From contig CAWDVG010000002.1 of the NCBI GenBank assembly GCA_963805795.1, positions 186,001 through 250,000 on the forward strand: a stretch of DNA of 64,000 bases, read 5' to 3'. A program made the position numbers and the translations under genes. The stretch is from CAWARU01 sp963805795 (GTDB lineage Bacteria > Pseudomonadota > Gammaproteobacteria > UBA6186 > Azoamicaceae). Below are positions 1 to 8,955 of this stretch, piece after piece (position 1 is the first letter of the stretch; the number at the start of each line of letters is the position of its first letter). Below the pieces are notes generated by a model. That model did not search any database, was not told where the DNA came from, and worked only from the letters and a program-made list of their open reading frames with translations.

Positions 1-2400
1 TGGACAGCAGATGGTGAATTAGCGGCTCAATTATCACAAGAAGAACGTATTGATGCCCGAAAATCAAAGAGCTATTCAACGACTAATACCCCAGTCTCCG
101 CTTTTAGTGTTTCTAATCATACTACAAATGCTCCTTGTTCTGTCCCCTTGACACCCATAGGAGCTGGGACAGCAACCGCCAATGTAAATGCTACAACTCC
201 TGAGGCAAACACAAAGGAGCTTTCTGCCCATATCAAAACTGCTGCAGATAATAGGGCTTTGGGAACTTCCACCAGCACAACTTCCATACCACTTGCAAAC
301 GCTCAAACCTTTGCAGAACTAGCCAATCAGCATCCCTTAATAGAAATTTATGAAATTTGTGGTGCACGTCTTGAATTTACAGAAATACTACTAGAATGGG
401 TAGATAAGACAGATTATTATCAATTAAAAACTTATTGTCAAAAAAGACACCCTACTCTACTTCCTATCCCCAAAACTATCGAAGACCTAAAAAGTGCAGT
501 CAATACAATTCTCAGACGCTACATTGAAAAATATAAGCATGTGATGAGTAAAATTTCGGCTGGTGCTAACCAAGATGACATCGATGATCTTTATTTCTTT
601 TTAAAAGAAATTTCTTATAGAAAATATAATCTACACAATCAAACCGGCCCTAGGAAACATCAGAGCGCGAAAAACAATAAGACAAAATTTAACCAAAGCA
701 AAGAGAAAGCAGAATCGCCTACATTGTTCTACAAGAGCGAGCCTGAAGAAAATACTCTGCGTCAAATATTAGCCAAATTAAAACCCACATTAAGTGATGA
801 AGCATGCGAAATCTTAGAAAAGGGCTATGTTAAGGACACCCCTGCAGGCACTTTATATGATTTTAAAAAAATGATTGAGTTCCCATGTGATACCATGAAA
901 GAATGGTGGGCCCTGCTAGAGAAATATGGTAAAGTTTTAATTGAAAGCAAATTCGCGCTAGCCAAAACGGAAATGGATTATGTTACCCATTTTTCAACTG
1001 AATTTCACGTCATACAGGAACTCACCCAAGAAAAGCTAATAGCTGATTTGGATATAATAGACTTACAACTTAAAACAAATCCTACCTGCAACATCACTCT
1101 ACTGTTAAAAAATTGTATCCAGGTTACCAAACATAGTTTGACACCTGTTTATAAACAGATTCAGTATTTAAATAAGATGATTGCCTTGGTAATTAATTTG
1201 ACTGCCATGTATGTAAAATTCAAAGAAGAAATGAATCGATGTGTCCAGGTATCAATAAATCTTCTTGATTTGCCCATCAAGAGCAGATCAACAGCATATC
1301 CCACATTGACTGCCTTAGATATCACCCACATTCAACAGACATATGAAAAATTTGAACTTTCAATAGACACTCTCGCCAAGCATTTTACTGAACAGTTCAA
1401 AATTCGATTTCCCATCATTCAAAGTCAAAAGGGAACAGAAAAAATCATGAGCTTTGAAAATATTAATAACGATTTAGAAGATATTGCTCAGCAAATAACT
1501 ATCGTATTAAATAATCATGAAATATATACTTTACAACAACTCATAAAGATTGAGCAGGCAAAAAAACAAGCATCGGATAATGCTAAGGAAACTGCTCAAA
1601 CCTCAAGCCTAACTAATGGAACTTCCTCTGATAGTAATGCTAAAACAGCATCTGAAAATGCTGCCGGCCAAAAAACATCGGGGGGTGTGGAATCAGTGAC
1701 CATGGTGCACAATCGATTATCTACATCCGTGACTGCCTCTAGTACACCACAAGCGATAACGCTGGAAGATTGGACTAAACATGTAGAAGAAAGAAGAGCA
1801 GAAAAAACAAGGTTAGCAAATGAATCTAGATTAAAAGCAACCGAGGACCTTCGTCTTCAAGTTAAGAAAAAAAGAGAGGCTCAAAATAAGTTTGCCCTCC
1901 CCTTAGCGGATCTTAAGCTAAGAGAAGAAAAAATTCATATATCTTTAAGACAGAATCCTACCATTCAAGATTTATTTCTGGCTTTATATTCATTTCATCC
2001 TGAAACCAAGCAACCTAATTGCTTTGGACATGCAGACTTAATGAAACTAATAGGTGCTCTAAAGGTACAGAGATTCTTGATCGCATTAGAATTCCGAGAT
2101 TCACATTATTGTATTACAATCGAAGGAACCTATGGTTATATGGAGCAAGAAAACCTTTCTGAAAATGCATCCGCGGTCAAGGCGCATGGTGTCGATCTTA
2201 AATATTTTTCCGGTCGCACACTAAATGGTCTTAGAAAAATGTTTATGCGTGCAGGTTTCACACCAGAAGTTTTAGGAATATCTCCAGAATTGTTAGCGCC
2301 GGGTACTAAAATAATGCTGCAAAGTTTAACACATGGGTTGGTAACTGCTCATAACACAGCTACCGTTGCTGGGGTAGCCAGGAATGTTGTGTCATCATAA
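1..2400 (+). CDS. Large protein of unknown function, 5' end outside window; HicA-like C-terminal domain
   Basis: The reading frame is open from base 1, so the gene starts upstream of the window and the in-frame TTG at 148 is unlikely to be the true start. At least 799 residues are present, mostly hydrophilic and helix-prone. A Ser/Thr/Ala-rich linker (about 1590-1760) precedes a charged, probably coiled-coil helix (about 1760-1910). The last part (about 2020-2300) resembles the small HicA mRNA-interferase fold: a helix starting HADLMKL, a strand DSHYCITIEG carrying the histidine expected in HicA, and a closing helix GRTLNGLRKMFMRAGF. That assignment is by eye only. No HicB-like partner follows; the next gene is convergent hldE. 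The size and low-complexity linkers resemble the other accessory proteins in this window. Function unknown. Confidence 0.8.
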   Translation, partial: WTADGELAAQLSQEERIDARKSKSYSTTNTPVSAFSVSNHTTNAPCSVPLTPIGAGTATANVNATTPEANTKELSAHIKTAADNRALGTSTSTTSIPLANAQTFAELANQHPLIEIYEICGARLEFTEILLEWVDKTDYYQLKTYCQKRHPTLLPIPKTIEDLKSAVNTILRRYIEKYKHVMSKISAGANQDDIDDLYFFLKEISYRKYNLHNQTGPRKHQSAKNNKTKFNQSKEKAESPTLFYKSEPEENTLRQILAKLKPTLSDEACEILEKGYVKDTPAGTLYDFKKMIEFPCDTMKEWWALLEKYGKVLIESKFALAKTEMDYVTHFSTEFHVIQELTQEKLIADLDIIDLQLKTNPTCNITLLLKNCIQVTKHSLTPVYKQIQYLNKMIALVINLTAMYVKFKEEMNRCVQVSINLLDLPIKSRSTAYPTLTALDITHIQQTYEKFELSIDTLAKHFTEQFKIRFPIIQSQKGTEKIMSFENINNDLEDIAQQITIVLNNHEIYTLQQLIKIEQAKKQASDNAKETAQTSSLTNGTSSDSNAKTASENAAGQKTSGGVESVTMVHNRLSTSVTASSTPQAITLEDWTKHVEERRAEKTRLANESRLKATEDLRLQVKKKREAQNKFALPLADLKLREEKIHISLRQNPTIQDLFLALYSFHPETKQPNCFGHADLMKLIGALKVQRFLIALEFRDSHYCITIEGTYGYMEQENLSENASAVKAHGVDLKYFSGRTLNGLRKMFMRAGFTPEVLGISPELLAPGTKIMLQSLTHGLVTAHNTATVAGVARNVVSS

Positions 2401-2438
2401 AAACGGTGAAGATCATAACAGATACTAGGAAATTGCTA

Positions 2439-3887
2439 TTAAACAGATTCCGCTTGCTCCGAAATGGCTTTAATCACATTCGTTGTGGAGCAACCTTCCT
2501 TTAATCCCAATAACTGCACTTTTCCACCTTGGCTTAATACAAATCGAGCACCTGGCAAAGCTTCGATGTCTTTATAATCTCCGCCTTTCACTAAAATATG
2601 AGGAGAAATTCTTTGAATAATACGCTCTGGGGTGTCTTCACTAAATGGGAGGACCCAATCCACTGAACGTAATCCAGCTAATACGGCCATACGATCAGCT
2701 AATGCATTCACAGGACGAGTAGGGCCTTTTAAGCGAGCGACAGAAGCATCATCGTTTACGGCAACAATCACACGATTACCTAAGCGTTTGGCTTGTTCCA
2801 AATACATCACATGTCCCGAATGTAAAATATCAAAACAACCGTTGGTAAAGACAATGCGTTCCCCTCTTGCCTTGCTTAAACGCAACGCTGCAATTAATGC
2901 ATCTTCCGTCATAACGCCCATAGGCAAGCTTTGGTCGGCATTATTCCTAGCAAGAGAAGCCTGAATTTCTTGTGCAGATACAGTTGCGGCACCCAATTTA
3001 CCAACGGCAATTCCTGCGGCGACATTTCCAAGCATGGCAGCTTGTACCAGATCCATACCGGAAGCAAGCGCTGTTGCAAGCACTGCAACAACCGTATCCC
3101 CGGCTCCCGTCACATCATGGACATCACGTGCTTCAGCGGCGATATGTGTTACAAGGCCTGCTTTGGTAACGACTGTTAAGCCCTTTTCTGAACGGCTAAC
3201 CACTAAAGATTCGATATCATTTTCCTTGAGAAAATGAAGAGCTTTATTAACCAATATTTCATCACTCGGACAAGGACCAACCACTGCTTCAAATTCTTTC
3301 AAATTGGGTTTAATGACGGTTGCTTTTCGATATACCGAAAAATCCCGAGATTTAGGATCAACAATCACTGGAATATTTTTTGCACCTGCAGCCTGAATCA
3401 ACCAAGCGGGATCAGACAAGCTACCCTTGCCATAGTCTGAAATAATAACTGCATCTTTTCCTTCTAATAAATCCATATAATAAGTTTTGAGGGATTCCCC
3501 CACTTCTGTTGGGAAATGTTTTTCAGTATCCAAACGAATCATTTGTTGATTGCGGCTTAATATTCGTAATTTTGTGATGGTATTGCACTCAGCAAAAGAT
3601 TTTAATTGGCATTGCAATAGATTTTCATCTAATAATTGTTTTAGTCGTAATGCGGCTGCATCTATTCCCACAACTCCTAACAGTGTTGGCAAAGCTCCTA
3701 AAGCTTGCACACCCAATGCTACGTTGGCTGCACCACCGGGGCGTTCATCCATATGATCAACCAACACTACTGGTACGGGGGCTTCTGGTGAAATACGAGA
3801 TGTACCACCAAACCAGTATTGGTCTAACATCACATCACCCACAATTAAAACTTTTGTTTTTTCGAAGTTCATAGTATGTAGTTCCAT
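2439..3887 (-). CDS. hldE: Bifunctional D-glycero-beta-D-manno-heptose-7-phosphate kinase / heptose-1-phosphate adenylyltransferase
   Basis: HldE (RfaE) carries out the kinase and adenylyltransferase steps of ADP-heptose synthesis for the LPS inner core, in the cytoplasm. The 482 residues match the usual length. The ribokinase-like domain (about 1-320) has GGAANVA at 51-57 and the GAGD catalytic motif at 261-264. The cytidylyltransferase-like domain has FTNGCFDILHSGH at 347-359. The start at 3887 has an AGGG-type ribosome site about 9 nt upstream; an in-frame ATG at 3872 is an alternative. It is the last gene of the LPS core run and is separated from the glycosyltransferase upstream by a palindromic repeat element. 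Both activities look intact. Confidence 0.97.
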   Translation of the reverse strand: MELHTMNFEKTKVLIVGDVMLDQYWFGGTSRISPEAPVPVVLVDHMDERPGGAANVALGVQALGALPTLLGVVGIDAAALRLKQLLDENLLQCQLKSFAECNTITKLRILSRNQQMIRLDTEKHFPTEVGESLKTYYMDLLEGKDAVIISDYGKGSLSDPAWLIQAAGAKNIPVIVDPKSRDFSVYRKATVIKPNLKEFEAVVGPCPSDEILVNKALHFLKENDIESLVVSRSEKGLTVVTKAGLVTHIAAEARDVHDVTGAGDTVVAVLATALASGMDLVQAAMLGNVAAGIAVGKLGAATVSAQEIQASLARNNADQSLPMGVMTEDALIAALRLSKARGERIVFTNGCFDILHSGHVMYLEQAKRLGNRVIVAVNDDASVARLKGPTRPVNALADRMAVLAGLRSVDWVLPFSEDTPERIIQRISPHILVKGGDYKDIEALPGARFVLSQGGKVQLLGLKEGCSTTNVIKAISEQAESV

Positions 3888-3918
3888 GTCGTATAACCCT
3901 CTATCTCTATATTGCCTC

Positions 3919-4046
3919 TATACCCTTCGCCTTTCAAGCTGCGACTGTGTTGCCTACTCGCTTTGCTGCTCACATACTAATTTGTATGCTGCGCTGCAAA
4001 CCTTCATAGGCGCCTTGTCGCAACTTGAAATGCTTTGGGTATATAT
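3919..4046. repeat. Palindromic intergenic repeat, copy 1
   Basis: About 128 bp bounded by imperfect inverted arms: 3919-3942 (TATACCCTTCGCCTTTCAAG and the next bases) and 4020-4046 (GCAACTTGAAATGCTTTGGG then ATATAT). A second copy with the same arms and a related core lies at 63555-63686. The element fills nearly the whole gap between the glycosyltransferase stop (4050) and the hldE start (3887). It encodes nothing convincing; short ORFs here are part of the repeat. It looks like a MITE or REP-type mobile palindrome without its own transposase. Confidence 0.85.
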
Positions 4047-4049
4047 TAA

Positions 4050-4892
4050 TTATATGCATTCATTTTGAATATATTGTTCGATACCCTGTTTCGATCTCAC
4101 TTCTTTACTTATCAAAACATTCTCTAATAGTTGCCAATTTTCTTGTTCACGACTTCTGTCATTCTCCTGATGCCAAAGATGAATCACTGTCAAAGCAAAC
4201 CGACCGTCCTTTCGTTTTAAACCTGCATTTAACAATCGAATAACCAGATCAGAATCCTCATATCCCCAACCCATGAAACGTTCTTCAAAGCCATTGACTC
4301 GTATCAAATCCGCTTTAAAAATCCCCAAATTACAGCCTTTTGCACCACGCCAAGCTTGTGTCTGACACTTTCGCAATGTTGAATTGAGAGGTAAAGAAAT
4401 AAAGCTGAGCCAACGATTACAATTGCCAGACAATCGTGTCAGGGCCCAACGTAAAAGCGACCATTGATGTAATGGAGATACAACAGAAATCTTTTTCAGC
4501 ACTTTATCTGTAAAAGAACGTGTTAATAATACTCGATTACCCACAACAAAATAGCCCGCTTCAGCAAGTTTAATATGCTTTTCAACAAAATCCCTACGAG
4601 GAATACAATCGCCATCTAAAAACACAATATAGTCACCCGAAGCTTGTAGAACTGCTTGATTGCGTATGGCCGCTGCCCGAAAACCCATATCAGCTTGCCA
4701 GATATGTTTACAAGAGACTGGCAAGAGGGATTGATATTTTCTAATCAAATCTAGGGTTTTAGAGCCAGATCCATCATCGGCAATGAGCACTTCAAAATTA
4801 GAATTCGTTTGATCCGCTAATGCTTGCAATACTTTTTCTAAAGCCTTTGGCCAGTTATACGTTGTCACAACTAAAGATAGGAAAGGCTTCAT
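4050..4892 (-). CDS. Family 2 glycosyltransferase, LPS core region
   Basis: Predicted cytoplasmic GT-A glycosyltransferase adding a sugar to LPS core or a related glycan; donor and acceptor are unknown. The N-terminus shows the GT2 pattern (SLVVTTYNWP, then VLIADDGS, and the DGD metal-binding motif in FLDGDC). The C-terminal half has GAKGCNLGIFKADL and GWGYEDSDLVIRLL, typical of the galactosyltransferase-type C-terminal module. I place the start at ATG 4892, which overlaps the upstream ligase stop in an ATGA arrangement. A longer frame reaching 4985 lies inside the ligase gene and gives a Cys-rich, non-family N-terminus. 280 residues; translational coupling to the ligase is likely. Confidence 0.88.
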   Translation of the reverse strand: MKPFLSLVVTTYNWPKALEKVLQALADQTNSNFEVLIADDGSGSKTLDLIRKYQSLLPVSCKHIWQADMGFRAAAIRNQAVLQASGDYIVFLDGDCIPRRDFVEKHIKLAEAGYFVVGNRVLLTRSFTDKVLKKISVVSPLHQWSLLRWALTRLSGNCNRWLSFISLPLNSTLRKCQTQAWRGAKGCNLGIFKADLIRVNGFEERFMGWGYEDSDLVIRLLNAGLKRKDGRFALTVIHLWHQENDRSREQENWQLLENVLISKEVRSKQGIEQYIQNECI

Positions 4893-6178
4893 GATGCTAG
4901 GCCTTCCTGCAACTTGTTTGGTGGAAATTTTGCACCATCTACACTCTCTACAAGAACAGCAGATCGTTTTTGTTGACGCTGCCACGGAAGCGCTGCCATG
5001 GTAATCGAAACAAAAGTCACAAAGAAATAACCCGGCGTAAAATCCATGAGAAAAGAATTACCCAAGCAACCCACTAAAATTCCAAAGACGATACCTTGAA
5101 CTAAATATTTTTCATTTCGGGGAAGTAAAAGACTTGTTTTAAAAAGACGCCAAATAAAAGTAAAAAATGCACAGAATCCCAGCAAGCCCCATTGCACTAA
5201 AATATTCAAATATTCATTATGGGGATTAGTGGTTGGCGTTTGATTCTTTTCTTTTGCATACTTGGCATAAGCCTCAGTAAAACCACCCGTTCCATATCCT
5301 AATAGAAGTTTTTGTTTGGCTATATCGAAAGAAGATTGCATAAATTCTAAGCGTTGGCTTACCGATTTTTCGGCATTCCCCGCATCACCCTTCTGGTAGG
5401 ATTTTATTTCTTCCACAATATGGGATAAGCGTAGTTGTAACTGAGAAGGCGTTAAATAGGTAGCTCCCAAAATAAGTATGAGACTACTCACCCCTACCAG
5501 GCATTGCTTCAGTGTCATCCGCTGACAAAGCCATAACAACCATAATGCTGAAAAGACTATATAACCTGTTCTACCGTGACTGACCCAAAAAATGTAAAAA
5601 GTCATCAAAAGCAATAAAGACAAAATACCAACTTTTAAATAGCGTCCTGAAACTGAAAATAGCAAATGGCCCAGAAAAAAAACAGCCATAGACATTAATA
5701 AATTCGTATCAATATGATTTTTAAAAGCACAATCATGATAACGTCCCACCACTAGACCAAAAGGCAAGCCTCCATAGGTTTTTAATGTTCCTAATACCAA
5801 AGATAGAACCATGGCAACAATAAAAGCGATGATAGCTCTTTTACGCCATTTTTCTTCTACAAACAAAGGCATTAGCAAGGGTATGTAAAGAAATTTCGAC
5901 ATCTTGACAAGCATATTAAAAGATTCAGATAAAGGAACCTTTGCATATAAAATCCCAATACAAAATATTAAAAACAAACCCACCCCTGCCCGAATCACAG
6001 GATGAGAGACTAGAAATTGAGCACGTTCTCTCCATTGCCCTGCTCCACACATGGCAAGGATAATCAATGGAAACAATGCTTGGGTAATCGTTGTAGAAAT
6101 TGGAATGAAAAATGCTAGAACCACTGCTAGAATCTTAGCGGTTTGCTCACATTGATATTGGATTGTTTTTCTGTTCAT
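4889..6178 (-). CDS. waaL: O-antigen ligase family protein (WaaL/Wzy_C type)
   Basis: Polytopic inner-membrane protein of about 429 residues with roughly a dozen hydrophobic segments. It likely transfers undecaprenyl-linked O-antigen or another glycan to lipid A-core on the periplasmic face. The Wzy_C features are a segment with SHGRTGYIVF, and a periplasmic loop with GYGTGGF followed by NPHNEYLNILVQWGLLG; the His in NPHNEYL matches the conserved ligase histidine. The start at 6178 overlaps the waaC stop as ATGA; a longer frame to 6217 would run into waaC and is rejected. WaaL and Wzy polymerases are hard to separate by sequence; the position between waaC and a core glycosyltransferase favours ligase. 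Confidence 0.85.
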   Translation of the reverse strand: MNRKTIQYQCEQTAKILAVVLAFFIPISTTITQALFPLIILAMCGAGQWRERAQFLVSHPVIRAGVGLFLIFCIGILYAKVPLSESFNMLVKMSKFLYIPLLMPLFVEEKWRKRAIIAFIVAMVLSLVLGTLKTYGGLPFGLVVGRYHDCAFKNHIDTNLLMSMAVFFLGHLLFSVSGRYLKVGILSLLLLMTFYIFWVSHGRTGYIVFSALWLLWLCQRMTLKQCLVGVSSLILILGATYLTPSQLQLRLSHIVEEIKSYQKGDAGNAEKSVSQRLEFMQSSFDIAKQKLLLGYGTGGFTEAYAKYAKEKNQTPTTNPHNEYLNILVQWGLLGFCAFFTFIWRLFKTSLLLPRNEKYLVQGIVFGILVGCLGNSFLMDFTPGYFFVTFVSITMAALPWQRQQKRSAVLVESVDGAKFPPNKLQEGLAS

Positions 6179-7206
6179 ACATTGACCATCCCACAGTGTT
6201 TCACCAGCGTTTGCCAAACTAAATCCGGTGTTACCACGGAAAAACAGGGAGGGTCGATGGATTTATCACCTTGAAAAGTACAATCTCGACTTAAACAAGG
6301 CGAACATGCAAACTGGGCTGCTAAATGAACTTGATTGCGCCCGCAAGTTCCACTTCTTTTGGGGTCTGTGGGTCCATAGAGCGCAACCGTCGGAACAGCC
6401 AAAGCCGCGGCTAAATGACCTAAGCCTGTATCAACACTCACAATGCCTTTGGCAAAGGCTAATACCCCACCCACTGCCTCAAGACTCATTTTGGGTAAAA
6501 CTTCTGCATTGGGAACACTGGCTGCAATTCTTTCTGCTCTTGTCCGCTCTACTTCATTGCCCCATAAAAGCAAAAGCGAAGCATCCGTGGTTGCCAACTG
6601 TTTTGCAAGACTTATCCAATAAGGTTCTGGCCAATGTTTATTATCCCAAGTCGTACCGTGTAAAAAAACATAATAGGGTTTAGGATGGTGGAATGCAGGT
6701 AATCGAGATACTTCAATACCATAATCCGGTAATTCACTAGGCATAGGATAGTTTAATATTTGTGCAAACAGCATGCGAGTGCGTTGTACCGCATGTTCTT
6801 TCCAAGAAGCCTCCGCATGCTTTTGATATAAAAAACTGGCTAATCCTTCTCTTGCAGAGCTCTGGTTAAATCCTGCGCGTTTTCCTCTGGCAATGAATGC
6901 AAGCCCTGCACTTTTAAATAAGCCCTGTGCATCGATGATATAATCGTATTTATGTTTGCGAATTGCCATCAACCGCGAAAGGATTTCGCCATTCAGAAAG
7001 TTTTTTATTTTATTTTTACGCCAACGTCGAAGTGCTACTGGAAAAATATTTTTCACTGCTGCATGCCAACGCGTCACGTTCTGAAAAGATTCCTCCACCA
7101 CCCAATCAAATTCAATACCAGGAATAGCTTGTACCGCATCGGTTAAGGCAGGCAAGGTGTGAATAATGTCCCCTAAAGAAGTCGTTTTAATAATTAATAC
7201 CCGCAT
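6175..7206 (-). CDS. waaC: Lipopolysaccharide heptosyltransferase I
   Basis: WaaC (RfaC) transfers the first L,D-heptose from ADP-heptose to Kdo2-lipid A at the cytoplasmic face of the inner membrane. 343 residues, GT9 family. The N-terminus IIKTTSLGDIIHTLPAL is the WaaC signature, and the C-terminal Rossmann half has SVDTGLGHLAAAL and ALYGPTDP, the ADP-heptose binding region. It lies 6 nt downstream of waaF on the same strand and overlaps the ligase gene by 4 nt at its 3' end, so it belongs to the core operon. HldE, which makes its donor, ends the operon. Confidence 0.96.
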   Translation of the reverse strand: MRVLIIKTTSLGDIIHTLPALTDAVQAIPGIEFDWVVEESFQNVTRWHAAVKNIFPVALRRWRKNKIKNFLNGEILSRLMAIRKHKYDYIIDAQGLFKSAGLAFIARGKRAGFNQSSAREGLASFLYQKHAEASWKEHAVQRTRMLFAQILNYPMPSELPDYGIEVSRLPAFHHPKPYYVFLHGTTWDNKHWPEPYWISLAKQLATTDASLLLLWGNEVERTRAERIAASVPNAEVLPKMSLEAVGGVLAFAKGIVSVDTGLGHLAAALAVPTVALYGPTDPKRSGTCGRNQVHLAAQFACSPCLSRDCTFQGDKSIDPPCFSVVTPDLVWQTLVKHCGMVNV

Positions 7207-7212
7207 TATTTT

Positions 7213-8301
7213 TTATTTCTCCAATGCTTCTGTATGGGGTACAGATAGTATTTCTGCTTTCGGCACAGACGGCTTGTCTAGCGCCGACAGTGTTTCTAGT
7301 GCAGATAAGACTTGTTGCGGTGCCAAATCACGCATACAACGGTGATGTACTAAAGGACATTCGCGCTTAAAACAAGGGCTGCAAGCCAAACCTAAGCGCA
7401 CAACCTGCGCTTGATGATTTAATGGGGGTGTAAAAGAAGGATCGGTTGAACCGTACACAGCAACCAAGGGTTTATTTAAAGCAGCTGCAATATGCATTAA
7501 ACCCGAATCATTTGTCACAACGGCAGTGGAATGCGATAAAAGATCAATGGCTTCACCTAAACTGGTTTTACCCGTTAAATCAATACAACGTCCTTCTGTT
7601 TGTTCTTGAATAGCACTACAAACCGGAATATCATTTTTGGAACCGAACAGTAACACAGACCAGCCTTGTTTTAATTTTTCCGCAGCAACCTCTGCATAAT
7701 AATTTTCTGGCCAACGTTTTGAAGGACCAAATTCTGCACCAGGACATAATGCCAAAATAGGTTGCCCCTCTTCGCCGATAGCAAATTTTTTCAAAGCCAA
7801 TTCAATATTTTTAGGATCCGTTTTTAATTGAGGAATAGGACACTGCTCTTTAGAGATAGAACGACCTTTCTCATAAGCTAAGGCTACAAAACGCTGCACC
7901 ATTAAAGGCCATGCTTTTTTTTGTAATATTCTTGCATCGTTTAATAATCCCCAGCGCATTTCACCCAAAAAACCGGTTCGTTTAGGGATCTTTGCCCACC
8001 AAGGAATTAAAGCAGATTTCCATGAATTGGGTAACACGATGGCTTGGTCGTAGGTTTTTGTTTTTAATGTCTGTGCCAGTGTATAGCGTACCCCCAGTTT
8101 TAACACTCCGTGCCCCACCGGAAGCGCAAATGCTTCTTGTACTTCTGGCATACGCTCAAGTAGAGGGCGACTCCATTCAGGCGCTAAGACATCTAACATA
8201 GTATTGGGATCCATTTGCTTGATGGCTCTAAATAAGGACTGAGCCATCACCATGTCCCCCACCCAAGCGGGTCCCACAATTAAAATCTTTTTCATTCTCA
8301 T
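7213..8301 (-). CDS. waaF: Lipopolysaccharide heptosyltransferase II
   Basis: WaaF (RfaF) adds the second heptose to the LPS inner core. 362 residues, GT9 family, with N-terminal KILIVGPAWVGDMVMAQSLF and C-terminal VVTNDSGLMHIAAAL plus VAVYGSTDPSFTPP, all diagnostic. Two near starts exist (ATG 8301 and ATG 8295); the outer is given. The C-terminal tail after about residue 335 is Ser/Leu/Pro-rich and not part of the fold. The start lies 12 nt from a 115-bp palindromic element that separates it from the zf-CHCC gene, so transcription into waaF passes through that palindrome. Confidence 0.95.
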   Translation of the reverse strand: MRMKKILIVGPAWVGDMVMAQSLFRAIKQMDPNTMLDVLAPEWSRPLLERMPEVQEAFALPVGHGVLKLGVRYTLAQTLKTKTYDQAIVLPNSWKSALIPWWAKIPKRTGFLGEMRWGLLNDARILQKKAWPLMVQRFVALAYEKGRSISKEQCPIPQLKTDPKNIELALKKFAIGEEGQPILALCPGAEFGPSKRWPENYYAEVAAEKLKQGWSVLLFGSKNDIPVCSAIQEQTEGRCIDLTGKTSLGEAIDLLSHSTAVVTNDSGLMHIAAALNKPLVAVYGSTDPSFTPPLNHQAQVVRLGLACSPCFKRECPLVHHRCMRDLAPQQVLSALETLSALDKPSVPKAEILSVPHTEALEK

Positions 8302-8312
8302 CTTAATCCTGA

Positions 8313-8427
8313 TGGTACCGCGTCTCGTTGGTGTAACTATAACTTTGGGCCTGGCTTCAACCCTGATTTCGATTCTAGCCGGGGGCTGGGGCCAAAGTCA
8401 TAGTTACACCAACCAGACGCGGTACCA
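8313..8427. repeat. 115-bp near-perfect palindromic element between the zf-CHCC gene and waaF
   Basis: Arms of 37 nt at 8313-8349 and 8391-8427 are inverted copies with three mismatches, starting with GGTACCGCGTCT on one side and AGACGCGGTACC on the other. Weaker pairing continues inward. The core is G/C-rich, unlike its surroundings. It occupies almost all of the gap between the stop at 8430 and the waaF start at 8301. As RNA it would form one long hairpin in the 5' region of waaF. No coding content. Its arms are unrelated to the 3919/63555 repeat. Confidence 0.85.
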
Positions 8428-8429
8428 AT

Positions 8430-8645
8430 TTAATCTTCTAAAACATACTCGGCGCTACAGTAAGGGCAAGTGACCCTCCCCGCTTCTTCAATAGGCAAGT
8501 ATACCCTAGGATGTGCATCCCATAACGTTTCTCCTCGCATCGGACAAGAAAGTGGTAGCTCAGCACGCGTCACAATAAATTGACCTACGTTGTTGAAACG
8601 ACCCTGGCCTGCTGCATTATCCTGATTCTTCTCATTTTCCTTCAT
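8430..8645 (-). CDS. Zinc-finger domain protein (zf-CHCC, NDUFS6-like)
   Basis: Small protein of 71 residues with the zf-CHCC pattern: Cys34, His45, Cys60, Cys63 in the context PLSCPMRGE, AHPRVYLPI and TCPYCSAEY. Related proteobacterial proteins are short zinc-binding proteins commonly encoded beside LPS heptosyltransferase or branched-chain aminotransferase genes; their exact role is not settled. The start at 8645 has AAGGAG 5 nt upstream. It heads the minus-strand LPS operon, with waaF next after the palindromic element. The first 25 residues are polar and variable. Confidence 0.9.
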   Translation of the reverse strand: MKENEKNQDNAAGQGRFNNVGQFIVTRAELPLSCPMRGETLWDAHPRVYLPIEEAGRVTCPYCSAEYVLED

Positions 8646-8955
8646 TACCGCTCCTTACCTTCTTTATTCTTTGTATGTCCTATTATCCTTACTATTACCC
8701 TACTATTACTCTTACCTTTATTACTTTTACCACCATTGCCTTTTCACTTGATAGCCACTTCCCGCTACTAGCCAATAGCCATTCTACTAGCCATTTCTTG
8801 ATTGCCACACTCCCTGTGAACCATCATTCTATGAACCATCATCGCAAATTGACCTATTCTACCTGAGTTTATTTTAAAATACAGACCAAAATTCTATCTC
8901 TTCATGCTATATTAAGATATATGTTTGTTAAATTACATTTCCCTTGGGGGTCATT
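8646..8955. other. Intergenic, 310 bp, pyrimidine-rich, no gene
   Basis: Divergent gap between the zf-CHCC gene and the small protein at 8956. The part at about 8650-8760 is strongly C/T-rich on the plus strand. Short imperfect direct repeats follow: CTACTAGCCA occurs at about 8766 and again at about 8787, and GAACCATCAT at about 8818 and 8833. Short ORFs here are translations of this low-complexity DNA. I see no convincing promoter with standard spacing. Confidence 0.6.

Noticed and set aside
3886..4068. ORF of 60 codons on the plus strand
   Set aside because: It is a translation of the palindromic repeat; no ribosome site and no conserved features.
6228..6683. 151-codon ORF on the plus strand inside waaC
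   Set aside because: Antisense shadow of a clearly coding gene; composition is unlike a real protein.
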